Assembly: GCA_001873585.1 (NCBI GenBank)
Contig: MNZL01000150.1
Coordinates: 1-35,387 of the forward strand
Origin: Rhodobacterales bacterium CG2_30_65_12
Lineage (GTDB): Bacteria; Pseudomonadota; Alphaproteobacteria; Rhodobacterales; Rhodobacteraceae
DNA length: 35,387 nucleotides
Direction: 5' to 3'
Part shown: positions 8,746 to 16,331 of the stretch, piece after piece
How positions within the stretch are numbered: the first letter of the stretch is position 1
How the letters are laid out: every line of letters starts with the position of its first letter
Translations under genes and position numbers: made by a program
Notes under the pieces: generated by a model
Seen by the model: only the letters and a program-made list of their open reading frames with translations
What the model was told of the DNA's origin: nothing
Databases searched by the model: none

Positions 8746-9846
8746 ATGATGAACAGCTTCGGACATATCTTCCGCGTCACGACCTGGGGTGAAAGCCACG
8801 GGCCGGCTTTGGGCGCGACGGTCGACGGCGTGCCGCCGGGGGTGAAGCTGGAGCCGGAAATGCTTCAGCACTGGCTCGACAAGCGCAAGCCCGGGCAGAA
8901 CAAGTATACCACCCAGCGGCGCGAGGCGGACGCGGTGAAGATCCTCTCCGGCGTCTACGAGGGCGAGACCACCGGCACCCCGGTGCAGCTGATGATCGAA
9001 AACACCGACCAGCGCTCCAAGGATTACGGCGATATCGCCGAGACGTTTCGCCCCGGCCATGCCGACATCACCTATTGGCTCAAGTATGGCATCCGCGATC
9101 CGCGCGGCGGCGGGCGCTCTTCGGCGCGCGAAACAGCCGCGCGCGTGGCCGCCGGTGGCCTAGCGCGCGAGGTTCTGAAGGCGCTCGCGCCCGGCATCGA
9201 GATCAAGGGCTACATGACCCGGATGGGCGTGCACGAGATCGACCGGGCGCGCTTTGATTGGGACGAGATCGAGCGCAATCCGTTCTGGGTGCCAGACGCG
9301 CGAGCGGCGCAAACCTGGGCCGACTACCTCGACGGACTGCGCAAGGCGGGCAGCTCGGTCGGCGCGATCTGCGAAGTGGTGATCCAGGGTGCCCCGGCGG
9401 GGCTGGGGGCGCCGATCTATGCCAAGTTAGACACTGATCTGGCTGCCGCGATGATGAGCATCAATGCGGTGAAGGGCGTCGAGATCGGCGCCGGCATGGC
9501 GGCGGCGATGCTCACCGGCGAGGAGAATGCCGACGAGATTTCGATGGGGCCAAATGGGCCGGTTTACAGCTCGAACCACGCCGGCGGCATCCTTGGCGGC
9601 ATCTCCACCGGGCAGGATATCGTCGTGCGCTTCGCGGTGAAACCGACAAGCTCGATCCTCACCCCACGCAAGACGATCACCAAGGCAGGGGCCCCCGCCG
9701 AGATCGTCACCAAGGGTCGGCATGATCCCTGCGTTGGCATCCGCGCGGTGCCGGTGGGCGAGGCGATGGCGGCCTGCGTGATCCTCGACCACTTGCTCCT
9801 GCATCGCGCCCAGGTTGGTGATGGGCCGCGCGGGATAATCGGCTAG
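8746..9846 (+). CDS. aroC: Chorismate synthase
   Basis: A 366-residue, FMN-dependent enzyme of the last shikimate step, turning 5-enolpyruvylshikimate-3-phosphate into chorismate. Signature regions are GESHGPALG near the N-terminus, [11 protein letters not shown] at about 118-128 and, near the C-terminus, the phosphate-binding [13 protein letters not shown]. Two adjacent ATGs (8746, 8749) follow GAAGGGAG at 7 and 10 nt; either may be used. It is divergent from thiBPQ, so its promoter overlaps the riboswitch region. A TTA leucine codon at 9427, rare in this GC-rich context, sits next to an 18-bp sequence repeated at the gene's end. Confidence 0.96.
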   Translation: MMNSFGHIFRVTTWGESHGPALGATVDGVPPGVKLEPEMLQHWLDKRKPGQNKYTTQRREADAVKILSGVYEGETTGTPVQLMIENTDQRSKDYGDIAETFRPGHADITYWLKYGIRDPRGGGRSSARETAARVAAGGLAREVLKALAPGIEIKGYMTRMGVHEIDRARFDWDEIERNPFWVPDARAAQTWADYLDGLRKAGSSVGAICEVVIQGAPAGLGAPIYAKLDTDLAAAMMSINAVKGVEIGAGMAAAMLTGEENADEISMGPNGPVYSSNHAGGILGGISTGQDIVVRFAVKPTSSILTPRKTITKAGAPAEIVTKGRHDPCVGIRAVPVGEAMAACVILDHLLLHRAQVGDGPRGIIG

Positions 9847-9861
9847 ACACTGATCCGGCTG
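9844..9861 (+). repeat. 18-bp near-identical copy of an aroC internal segment at the aroC stop
   Basis: TAGACACTGATCCGGCTG at the aroC stop codon matches TAGACACTGATCTGGCTG at 9428-9445 inside aroC in 17 of 18 positions. A third, partial TAGACAC lies at 9865-9871. The copy begins with the aroC stop TAG. It could mark an old rearrangement at the border with the decayed transporter gene that follows. Confidence 0.5.
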
Positions 9862-9873
9862 AAATAGACACAC

Positions 9874-10247
9874 ATGCTTGCCGTTCTCGGCATCACCTTC
9901 CCGATCTTCGCCGTGGTCGCGCGTGGCTATGGCATAGTCTCGCGCCAGCTGGTGTTCCTACCCGCCGACATGAAGGTGCTGATCGCCTTCGTGTGGTTTT
10001 CCGCCACCACCGGGCCGGGCCGGCGCGGCGTGGGCGTGATGGGCATGACCTGCCCCAACTCAAGCTTCGTCGGCTATGCGCTGATGCTGATCGCCCTGAC
10101 CTCGCCGCGGCGATGCCGATGTTCACGATCTTCACGGTGTTTGCGCGGGAGGTGCGCCACGAAGGCCTTGCCTCGATCAACCACCCTGGCGCGACCACGG
10201 CGAGTTTCATCATCCTGAACCTGCTACTCTTGGTGCTCCTTCAGTGA
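9874..10247 (+). pseudogene. Decayed AEC (auxin efflux carrier) family transporter
   Basis: Three pieces of an AEC-type transporter remain in order. An N-terminal MLAVLGITFPIFAVV with ADMKVLIAFVWF is in the 9874 frame. A middle piece GRRGVGVMGMTCPNSSFVGY is in the same frame but much too close. A C-terminal piece, AMPMFTIFTVFAREV followed by a hydrophobic tail ending LLLLVLLQ, is in the +3 frame and stops at 10247. Family members are about 300 residues; here only about 120 codons' worth remain, with at least two internal deletions and one frameshift near 10110. No functional product is expected. Confidence 0.75.
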
Positions 10248-10362
10248 ATCGACGGAGGCATTTGACCCCCTCCGCCAAGCAAAGACACGTCGCGCCAAGT
10301 TATTCAAATGTCTTGACAAGTTGATCCAAAAATCCCGTGTGTGAAGCGACAGACTCGAACCA

Positions 10363-11259
10363 CTAGCCTGCCGTTGGCTTTTGTCTCGCAAGCTGCACCG
10401 CGAGGATACCAACCGTGATCACGGCGACGCCGATCACATCGAGCGCACTCAGTTTTTCGCCGAGCAGGAGCGCGGCGATGGTGACCCCGAAGAACGGGTT
10501 GAGAAAATGGAAGGTCGAGGCGCGCACCGGGCCGATCCGTCCCACCAGCGCGAACCACACCCAAGTGGCGCCGAGGCCTGGCACGAGGGTGGTGTAGAGG
10601 AAGGCGATAACAAGCGTCCAGCTCCAATTCACCTCGAAGGATTCAAGCACGAGCCCGAAGGGCGCGAGCACGGCAGCGCCGACGAGCATCTGCAGCCCGA
10701 CGACCATCAACAGGTTGCCGCCCGCCGCGGCGGTGCGCACGGTGAGCGTGGCGACGGCCAGCGCAACAGCGGCAACGATTCCCAGCACCAGCCCGGTAAG
10801 GTCGACCCCGCCAGAAATGCGGGTGCCCATGATCACGGCGACACCGGCAAAGCCGAGCATCAGCCCGCCCAGCGCCATCCGCGAGAGCCGGTCACGAAAC
10901 ACCGCCCAGCCGAGAAACGCCACGATCAGCGGCATCGACGAGGCGATAATCGAGGCCAGGCCCGCTTCGATCCATTGCATCGCCACGAAGTTGAGGCCGA
11001 GGTAGAGCGCGTTTTGGCTGACACCGAATACGACGACCGAAATCCACTGGCCCCGGGTGAGCGAGATCTTCTGCCCAAGCGAGGCGGCCAGCGCGATCCC
11101 GAGCAGGCCAGAGAAAACGAACCGCAGCGCGAGCGTGGTGATCGGCGGCGCATCGGCAACGATGATCCGCGCCGAAGTGAAGGCGGAAGACCACATCAAG
11201 ACAAACGCCAGCCCCATCAGGATGGAGCGCATATCAATACGCAAGGTCTTGAACTCCAT
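10363..11259 (-). CDS. EamA (drug/metabolite transporter superfamily) membrane protein
   Basis: A protein of about 298 residues with ten predicted transmembrane segments in two EamA repeats: the first begins GLAFVLMWSSAFTSAR, the second around GLVLGIVAAVALAVATL. The second repeat ends with the typical LNPFFGVTIAALLLGEKLS stretch. The substrate is unknown; relatives export amino acids or other small metabolites. The start is uncertain: ATG 11259 follows the HU terminator directly and has little RBS, ATG 11232 is a shorter option, and the frame is open to 11331. The stop lies about 115 nt from the decayed AEC gene, which is convergent. Confidence 0.85.
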   Translation of the reverse strand: MEFKTLRIDMRSILMGLAFVLMWSSAFTSARIIVADAPPITTLALRFVFSGLLGIALAASLGQKISLTRGQWISVVVFGVSQNALYLGLNFVAMQWIEAGLASIIASSMPLIVAFLGWAVFRDRLSRMALGGLMLGFAGVAVIMGTRISGGVDLTGLVLGIVAAVALAVATLTVRTAAAGGNLLMVVGLQMLVGAAVLAPFGLVLESFEVNWSWTLVIAFLYTTLVPGLGATWVWFALVGRIGPVRASTFHFLNPFFGVTIAALLLGEKLSALDVIGVAVITVGILAVQLARQKPTAG

Positions 11260-11261
11260 AT

Positions 11262-11286
11262 GAAAAGGGCCGCCGTTTGGCGACCC
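11262..11286 (-). terminator. Intrinsic terminator of the HU gene
   Basis: On the minus strand GGGTCGCC, loop AAAC, GGCGGCCC and then TTTTC form an 8-bp stem (one T-G pair) with a short T run. It lies 29 nt past the HU stop and just before the chosen start of the EamA gene, so the latter is probably transcribed by read-through or from a promoter I cannot see. Confidence 0.75.
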
Positions 11287-11314
11287 TGATCGAAATCCTG
11301 CGGCAGTGCAAGGA

Positions 11315-11602
11315 TCAGCCGTTGGCGGCATCCTTGAGAGCCTTGGCGACGGTGACTTTCACCACCTTGTCGGCCTCTTTCTTGATCTGCTCGCCGGTGG
11401 CAGGGTTGCGCACGATGCGCTCGGGGCGCTCGCGCAGGTAAAACTTGCCGACGCCCGGAAGGGTGACGGCACCACCGCCCGACACTTCGCGGGTGATCAC
11501 CGAAACGATGCTGTCAAGCGCGTTGGTGGCGGTTTTCTTGTCCGAGCCCATCTCTTCTGCCAGAGCGGCCACCAGCTGGGTCTTGGTCATCGGTTTCGCC
11601 AT
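11315..11602 (-). CDS. HU-family histone-like DNA-binding protein
   Basis: A 95-residue nucleoid protein. The N-terminal helices (MTKTQLVAALAEEMG) are followed by the beta-arm region with the DNA-intercalating loop RNPATGE at residues 65-71, usually RNPxTG in HU/IHF. The charged C-terminal helix ends VAKALKDAANG. ATG 11602 is preceded by TGAGGAGAG at normal spacing, which rules out the longer in-frame start. The arm sequence RNPATGEQI is HU-like rather than IHF-like. Its own promoter and terminator make it a single-gene unit. Confidence 0.93.
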   Translation of the reverse strand: MAKPMTKTQLVAALAEEMGSDKKTATNALDSIVSVITREVSGGGAVTLPGVGKFYLRERPERIVRNPATGEQIKKEADKVVKVTVAKALKDAANG

Positions 11603-11647
11603 GTATTCTCTCCTCAATTATCCCACGACTTGGGTTTCATGGGCGGC

Positions 11648-11676
11648 ATTTAACGTAATGTAGAGAAGCTGCACAA
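11648..11676 (-). promoter_or_regulatory. Likely sigma-70 type promoter of the HU gene
   Basis: On the minus strand, TTGTGC (11676-11671), exactly 17 bp, then TTAAAT (11653-11648). The -10 box ends 45 nt before the HU ATG. The -35 box overlaps an imperfect palindrome GCACA(N8)TGTGC (11671-11688). Confidence 0.5.
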
Positions 11677-11736
11677 CAATTTGTGTGCATTTCGGTCAGA
11701 AAAATAACGGCTTTTCGCAAATCGGGCCGGCTTTTG

Positions 11737-13227
11737 CTAGAGAAAGGCCGTTTCGTCGAAAGAACGGAGTTTGCGGCTGTGGATGCGGTCGAGCGGCATC
11801 TCGCGCAGCCGTTCCATCGCCCGGATGCCGATCAGCAGGTGCCGACCGACTTGCTTGGTGTAAAACTCGGTAGCCATCCCGGGCAGCTTCAGCTCGCCAT
11901 GCAGCGGCTTGTCGGAGACGCACAGCAGCGTGCCGTAGGGCACCCGGAAGCGAAAACCATTGGCGGCGATGGTGGCGCTTTCCATGTCGAGCGCCACGGC
12001 GCGCGACTGGCTGAGGCGCAACACCGGGCCGGAGTGCTCGCGCAGCTCCCAGTTGCGGTTATCGAAGCTGGCCACGGTGCCGGTGCGCATGATCCGCTTG
12101 AGCTCGAAGCCCTCAAGCTCGGTCACTTCGGCCACCGCATCCTGCAACGCAATCTGAATCTCGGCCAGCGGCGGGATCGGCACCCAGATCGGCAAATCGT
12201 CGTCGAGCACCTTGTCTTCGCGCAGGTAAGCATGCGCCAGAACGAAATCGCCCAACCGCTGCGAATTGCGAAGCCCCGCACAATGACCAACCATCAGCCA
12301 GGCATGGGGCCTGAGCACGGCGATGTGGTCAGTCGCCGTCTTGGCGTTGGATGGGCCGACGCCGATATTTACCAGGGTAATCCCGCCGCCATCGGCGCGC
12401 TTGAGATGATAGGCAGGCATCTGCGGCAGCTTGGGAAGCGCCGGGATCTCGCCGTCGGCACTGGTAATTTCGGCGTTGCCGGGGGCGACAAAGGCGGTGT
12501 AGCCCGAGGCAGGATCACCCAGCACCGTGCGGGCAAAAGCCTCGAACTCCTCCACATAGAACTGGTAGTTGGTAAACAGAACGTGGTTCTGGAAATGCTC
12601 GGGCGTGGTGGCGGTGTAATGCGCCAGCCGCGCCAGCGAATAGTCGATCCGCTGGGCGGTGAACGGCGCGAGCGGATCGGAGCCATCTTCGTGGGTGTAG
12701 CCCATCCCGTTCACGATATCGTCGTTGGTGGTCGAAAGCTCGGGCACGTCAAACACGTCGCGCAGCGGAAAGGCCATCGCGCCTTCCTGCGGCACGGTGA
12801 TGTCAGACCGGCCCGCCACGGCGAAATGCACCGGGATCGGCGTGGCGGAATAGCCCACCCACACCGGCACGTCGTGGTTTTGGATCAACAGACCGATCTG
12901 TTGCACCAGGTAGTTGCGAAACAGATCGGGCCGGGTGATCGTGGTGGAATAGGTGCCGGGGCCGGCAACATGGCCAAACGCGAGCCGCGAGTCGACCTGG
13001 ACATGGCTCGCGGTGCGCAGGCGGATTTCCGGGTAATAGGCCCGAAACCGGCTTTCAGGCAATCCGGGCGCGCTGGCAGCCTGCGAAAAGGTGCGGGTGA
13101 GAAAGGCGCAAGCGGCATCGTAAAGCTCTGCCAACCGGGTTACGGCGGCAGCGGGATCGGTGAAGGCTTCGGGCGCCGGCGCGTCGGGTGTGACGACCGG
13201 AAGGGGCAGGGCATGGGCCAGCATCAT
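11737..13227 (-). CDS. amn: AMP nucleosidase
   Basis: A 496-residue enzyme that splits AMP into adenine and ribose 5-phosphate. An N-terminal AMP-nucleosidase-specific domain (about 1-190, including RFRAYYPEIRLRT and a GHVAGPGTYSTTITRPDLF stretch) is followed by a purine-nucleoside-phosphorylase-like catalytic domain with NIGVGPSNAKTATDHIAVL and ALDMESATIAANGFRFRVPY (the latter holds the base- and ribose-binding Asp-Met-Glu). Its ATG overlaps the stop of ade (ATGA), so the two are translationally coupled; the adenine it makes is the substrate of the upstream gene's product. A weak T-rich stretch after the stop may serve as terminator. Confidence 0.93.
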   Translation of the reverse strand: MMLAHALPLPVVTPDAPAPEAFTDPAAAVTRLAELYDAACAFLTRTFSQAASAPGLPESRFRAYYPEIRLRTASHVQVDSRLAFGHVAGPGTYSTTITRPDLFRNYLVQQIGLLIQNHDVPVWVGYSATPIPVHFAVAGRSDITVPQEGAMAFPLRDVFDVPELSTTNDDIVNGMGYTHEDGSDPLAPFTAQRIDYSLARLAHYTATTPEHFQNHVLFTNYQFYVEEFEAFARTVLGDPASGYTAFVAPGNAEITSADGEIPALPKLPQMPAYHLKRADGGGITLVNIGVGPSNAKTATDHIAVLRPHAWLMVGHCAGLRNSQRLGDFVLAHAYLREDKVLDDDLPIWVPIPPLAEIQIALQDAVAEVTELEGFELKRIMRTGTVASFDNRNWELREHSGPVLRLSQSRAVALDMESATIAANGFRFRVPYGTLLCVSDKPLHGELKLPGMATEFYTKQVGRHLLIGIRAMERLREMPLDRIHSRKLRSFDETAFL

Positions 13228-15029
13228 GGCTCCTCGAACAATTCGGTGATTTCAAACTTCGTCACATCTACGAGGCCAAGATCGGAAATGCGCAGCTCGG
13301 GTATGACAACGAGCGCCAGCAGCGAGTGCTGCATATAGGCGTTGTTGAGCGTGCAGCCACATTCGGCCATCGCCTCGACCATACGCCCGGCCTTGAGCGC
13401 CACCGTCTGCGCATGCTCCTCGCTCATCAGCCCGGCAATGGGCAATTCGACCAACGCGATCTCTTCGCCATTGCGGAAGACGGTAATGCCACCGCCCACC
13501 TCGCCCAGCCGGTTCGCCGCCAGCGCCATGTTGGCCCGGTCGGTGCCAACCACGATCATGTGGTGGCTGTCATGCGCCACCGTCGAGGCCATGGCCATAT
13601 TGCCGGTATAGCCGAAGCCGGAGACAAAGCCATTCACCACGCCGCCGGTGCCGTGGTGGCGCTCAACGAGGGCGATCTGCACCACGTCATTTGCCGTGTC
13701 GGGCTCTACAATCGTGTCTATTACCGGCAAATCCGCCGTCAGCGCTTTGGTCGGGGCCTGGTTCTCGATCACGCCGATCACCTTCGCGGTCACGCTGTTG
13801 GCCCCCTCGGGTGCGCGGATCACAAAATCTTCCGCCGTGAGGGTCTTGCCCAGGTGCACCGTGTTGCGGGCATGGTCGGGCCAGGCAAGGTGCGGCGTTT
13901 CCACCGTGATTTCGCCGTTCAGCGCCACGGTTTGCCCGCGCGCGATCACCCGTTCGATCGGCAGCGATACCAGATCGGAGGTAAGCACCACGTCGGCCCG
14001 CCGCCCCGGTGCGATCGAACCAAGCTCGCGCTCAAGCCCGAAGTGTGTGGCGGTGTTGATCGTGGCCATTTGCAGCGCCACCAACGGCTCGGCGCCGCAG
14101 GCGATGGCGTGGCGCACGACGCGGTTCATGTGGCCCTCGTTCACCAGCGTGCCGGAATGGCTGTCGTCTGTGCACAGGATGAAGTTGCGCGGATCGAGGC
14201 CCTTTTGCGTTACCGCCGTGATCTGGCTTTCGACGTCATACCAGGCCGAGCCGAGCCGCATCATGCTCTTCATGCCCTGGCGCACCCGGGCAATGGCATC
14301 GGCCTCGCAGGTGCCCTCGTGATCGTCCGCCGGGCCACCTGCCACATAGGCGTGAAACGCCGGCCCCAGATCAGGCGATGCGTAATGCCCGCCCACAGTC
14401 TTGTGCGCGTTTTGCGTGGCGGCGATCTCGGCCAACATCTTGGCATCACCTGCCACCACACCGGGAAAGTTCATCATCTCGCCCAAGCCAACGATTCCGG
14501 GCCAGATCATCGCCTCGGCCACATCCTCAGCGCTGATCTCGAACCCCGTGGTTTCCAGCCCCGGCGCGGAGGGGGCGCAGGAGGGCATCTGGGTGAAGAT
14601 GCTGACCGGTTGCATCAGCGCCTCGTCATGCATCAGCCGCACGCCTTCGAGGCCCAGAACGTTGGCTATCTCGTGTGGATCGACAAACATGCTGGTGGTG
14701 CCATGCGGGATCACCGCGCGGGCAAACTCGGCGGGGGTGAGCATGCCGCTCTCGATGTGCATATGCGCATCGCACAGCCCGGGAATCAGGTAGCGCCCTT
14801 CGGCGTCGATAATCTCCGTCTCGGGGCCAATGCAATGGCTGGCATCGGGGCCAACATAGGCAAAGCGGCCCTCGGCGATGGCCACCTCCCAGCCGTCAAG
14901 CACCTCGCGGCTTTGCACATTCACCAGCTTGCCGCCGCGGATCACGCAATCGGCAGGCTCACGCCCGGCGGCAACGGCGATCAGGCGGGGGGCGACCTCG
15001 GGCCAGGATTTGATCGTTTGGTTCATCAT
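13224..15029 (-). CDS. ade: Adenine deaminase
   Basis: A 601-residue amidohydrolase that converts adenine to hypoxanthine plus ammonia. The start of the amidohydrolase barrel is marked by LCDAHMHIESGM, giving the HxH metal ligands. The carboxylated-Lys/Glu region includes VGLGEMMNFPGV, and later GGHYASP and CTDDSHSGTL supply further metal ligands. The C-terminal domain with NGFVSGFGYTGNMAMA and CGCTLNNAYMQHSL is typical of Ade. ATG 15029 or 15026 is the start; the upstream in-frame extension overlaps the divergent SDR promoter region and has no family likeness. It forms an ATGA-coupled operon with amn. Confidence 0.93.
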   Translation of the reverse strand: MMNQTIKSWPEVAPRLIAVAAGREPADCVIRGGKLVNVQSREVLDGWEVAIAEGRFAYVGPDASHCIGPETEIIDAEGRYLIPGLCDAHMHIESGMLTPAEFARAVIPHGTTSMFVDPHEIANVLGLEGVRLMHDEALMQPVSIFTQMPSCAPSAPGLETTGFEISAEDVAEAMIWPGIVGLGEMMNFPGVVAGDAKMLAEIAATQNAHKTVGGHYASPDLGPAFHAYVAGGPADDHEGTCEADAIARVRQGMKSMMRLGSAWYDVESQITAVTQKGLDPRNFILCTDDSHSGTLVNEGHMNRVVRHAIACGAEPLVALQMATINTATHFGLERELGSIAPGRRADVVLTSDLVSLPIERVIARGQTVALNGEITVETPHLAWPDHARNTVHLGKTLTAEDFVIRAPEGANSVTAKVIGVIENQAPTKALTADLPVIDTIVEPDTANDVVQIALVERHHGTGGVVNGFVSGFGYTGNMAMASTVAHDSHHMIVVGTDRANMALAANRLGEVGGGITVFRNGEEIALVELPIAGLMSEEHAQTVALKAGRMVEAMAECGCTLNNAYMQHSLLALVVIPELRISDLGLVDVTKFEITELFEEP

Positions 15030-15104
15030 GGGCCAATAGTGGAGAATCGGCGCCCGAGCGCAAGCCCCCTTGCATCGCACCGCATTGAACCCAAAATGCC
15101 CAAC

Positions 15105-15980
15105 ATGACACAGACCTTGATCAGTTTCGGACACGGCTTTTCCGCCCGCGCGCTCACCCAACTCCTCCTGCCCGCCGGCTGGCGCGTGATCGGCACCACG
15201 CGCTCACCCGACAAGGCCAAGGCGCTTGAGGCGGCGGGCGTCGAGGCGATGGTCTGGCCGGGGGAAGACATGGCTTCGGCGCTGGCAGAGGCAACACACC
15301 TTTTGCTCTCCGCCGCGCCCGATGATGATGGCGACCCGGTGCTCGCCGCACTTGCCGGCGAGATCGCCGCCAATGCCGGGCATATCGAATGGGTGGGTTA
15401 TCTCTCCACCACCGGCGTTTATGGCGACCATCAGGGCGGCTGGGTGGACGAGCGCACACCGCTCACGCCCACCACCCGGCGCGGGCATCAGCGGGTGCTG
15501 GCCGAGGGCCAATGGCAAGCGCTGGCCGAGGCCACCGGGCTGCCCTTGCACATTTTTCGCCTCGCCGGGATCTACGGCCCGGGGCGCGGACCGTTTGCCA
15601 AGGTGCGGGCCGGCACGGCGCGGCAGATCGTCAAGAAAAACCAGGTGTTCAGCCGGATTCATGTGGACGATATCGCGCAAGTGCTGGCGGCGAGCATCGC
15701 CCGACCAAACCCGGGCGCCGTCTACAATGTGTGCGACAACGAAGCCGCCCCGCCGCAAGACGTGCTGGCCCACGCTGCCGCCTTGATCGGCATCGCCCTG
15801 CCGCCGGAAGAAGATTACATGACGGCGGAGATGACACCAATGGCCCGCAGTTTCTACGCCGAATCGAAGCGGGTGCGAAATACCCGGATCCGCAAAGAGC
15901 TTGGCGTAGAATTGCTTTATCCGACCTACCGTGAAGGGCTGGCGGCCCTGCTTGCGCTGGAGCGCGGCGCAAAAGAATAG
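15105..15980 (+). CDS. NAD(P)-binding SDR-type protein (YeeZ-like)
   Basis: About 291 residues with a Rossmann start (LISFGHGFSARAL, GxGxxA fingerprint at about 8-13). It has the extended-SDR features YLSTTGVYGDHQG and FRLAGIYGPGRGPF, but no clear YxxxK catalytic motif. That fits the SDR-like YeeZ group, whose substrate is unknown. ATG 15105 or the in-frame ATG 15096 could start it; neither has a strong RBS. Its frame stays open for 1.8 kb upstream, antisense to ade, which I take as a GC-bias effect. It is divergent from ade with a gap of about 70 bp, and its stop lies inside a hairpin that also serves the next gene. Confidence 0.85.
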   Translation: MTQTLISFGHGFSARALTQLLLPAGWRVIGTTRSPDKAKALEAAGVEAMVWPGEDMASALAEATHLLLSAAPDDDGDPVLAALAGEIAANAGHIEWVGYLSTTGVYGDHQGGWVDERTPLTPTTRRGHQRVLAEGQWQALAEATGLPLHIFRLAGIYGPGRGPFAKVRAGTARQIVKKNQVFSRIHVDDIAQVLAASIARPNPGAVYNVCDNEAAPPQDVLAHAAALIGIALPPEEDYMTAEMTPMARSFYAESKRVRNTRIRKELGVELLYPTYREGLAALLALERGAKE

Positions 15981-16000
15981 GGCACCCGAAGGTGCCCTAT
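15971..16000 (-). terminator. Strong UUCG-loop terminator for the 62-residue protein gene
   Basis: A 10-bp perfect stem ATAGGGCACC/GGTGCCCTAT at 15977-16000. On the minus strand the loop is TTCG closed by C-G, an extra-stable tetraloop, followed by TCTTTT. On the plus strand the loop is CGAA and no T-run follows, so it mainly ends the minus-strand gene, 25 nt past its stop. It overlaps the TAG stop of the SDR gene. Confidence 0.85.
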
Positions 16001-16025
16001 CCGATACCGTTACCCATTTTCCTTG

Positions 16026-16214
16026 TCAGAGCAGGAAAAGCCCGGCCGCGACCGACAGCAGGAAGAACGCGGGCGGGATGATGTGTTGGTTTACCGACGA
16101 CGTTGCCGCCTGCTGCACGATCACCTCCGGCTCGATCACCGGACCGGCGATCGACCCAGCCATGGCCGTTGAGGCGACGAGAGCGAAGGCGGCACCGAGT
16201 AGAAGTTTTTTCAT
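16026..16214 (-). CDS. Small exported or membrane mini-protein, 62 aa, unknown function
   Basis: A 62-codon frame from ATG 16214. Residues 1-19 form a signal peptide (MKKLLLGAAF...STAMA), followed by a short polar stretch (GSIAGPVIEPEVIVQQAATS) and a C-terminal hydrophobic segment (IIPPAFFLLSVAAGLFLL) that reaches the stop. The layout predicts an exported peptide anchored by its C-terminus. The RBS is modest (GGGGG, about 6 nt upstream). The gene has its own strong terminator, which speaks for real expression. Similar tiny signal-peptide-plus-tail proteins occur in Rhodobacterales as hypotheticals; I do not know a function. Confidence 0.6.
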   Translation of the reverse strand: MKKLLLGAAFALVASTAMAGSIAGPVIEPEVIVQQAATSSVNQHIIPPAFFLLSVAAGLFLL

Positions 16215-16263
16215 GGCAATCCCCCGAAACGTGACATTTGAATGGGCGGATAATCGACTGACC

Positions 16264-16289
16264 GCCGGAGCGAGTCCAGCCGCTCCGGC
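16264..16289 (-). terminator. Hairpin after dxs, possible terminator
   Basis: A 9-bp perfect stem GCCGGAGCG/CGCTCCGGC with an 8-nt loop, 43 nt past the dxs stop. No T-run follows on either strand, so it may be a transcript-stabilising or Rho-assisted end rather than an intrinsic terminator. Confidence 0.4.
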
Positions 16290-16331
16290 GCAGGTTTGCC
16301 GCAACTGTTGCATTCGGGCGTCTCCCCCCGG

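Noticed and set aside
10253-10274. CGGAGG/CCTCCG hairpin between the AEC remnant and the EamA gene
   Set aside because: Only 6 bp with a 10-nt loop and no T-run on either strand; too weak to call a terminator.
10325-10375. GGTTCGAGTC on the minus strand after the EamA stop, like a tRNA T arm
   Set aside because: The flanking bases do not form the T stem and no acceptor, anticodon or D arm can be found nearby.
13326-15104. About 590 open codons upstream of and in frame with the SDR gene
   Set aside because: Antisense to ade, with composition of a shadow frame and no recognisable domain; the SDR fold begins at residue 1 of the start at 15105.
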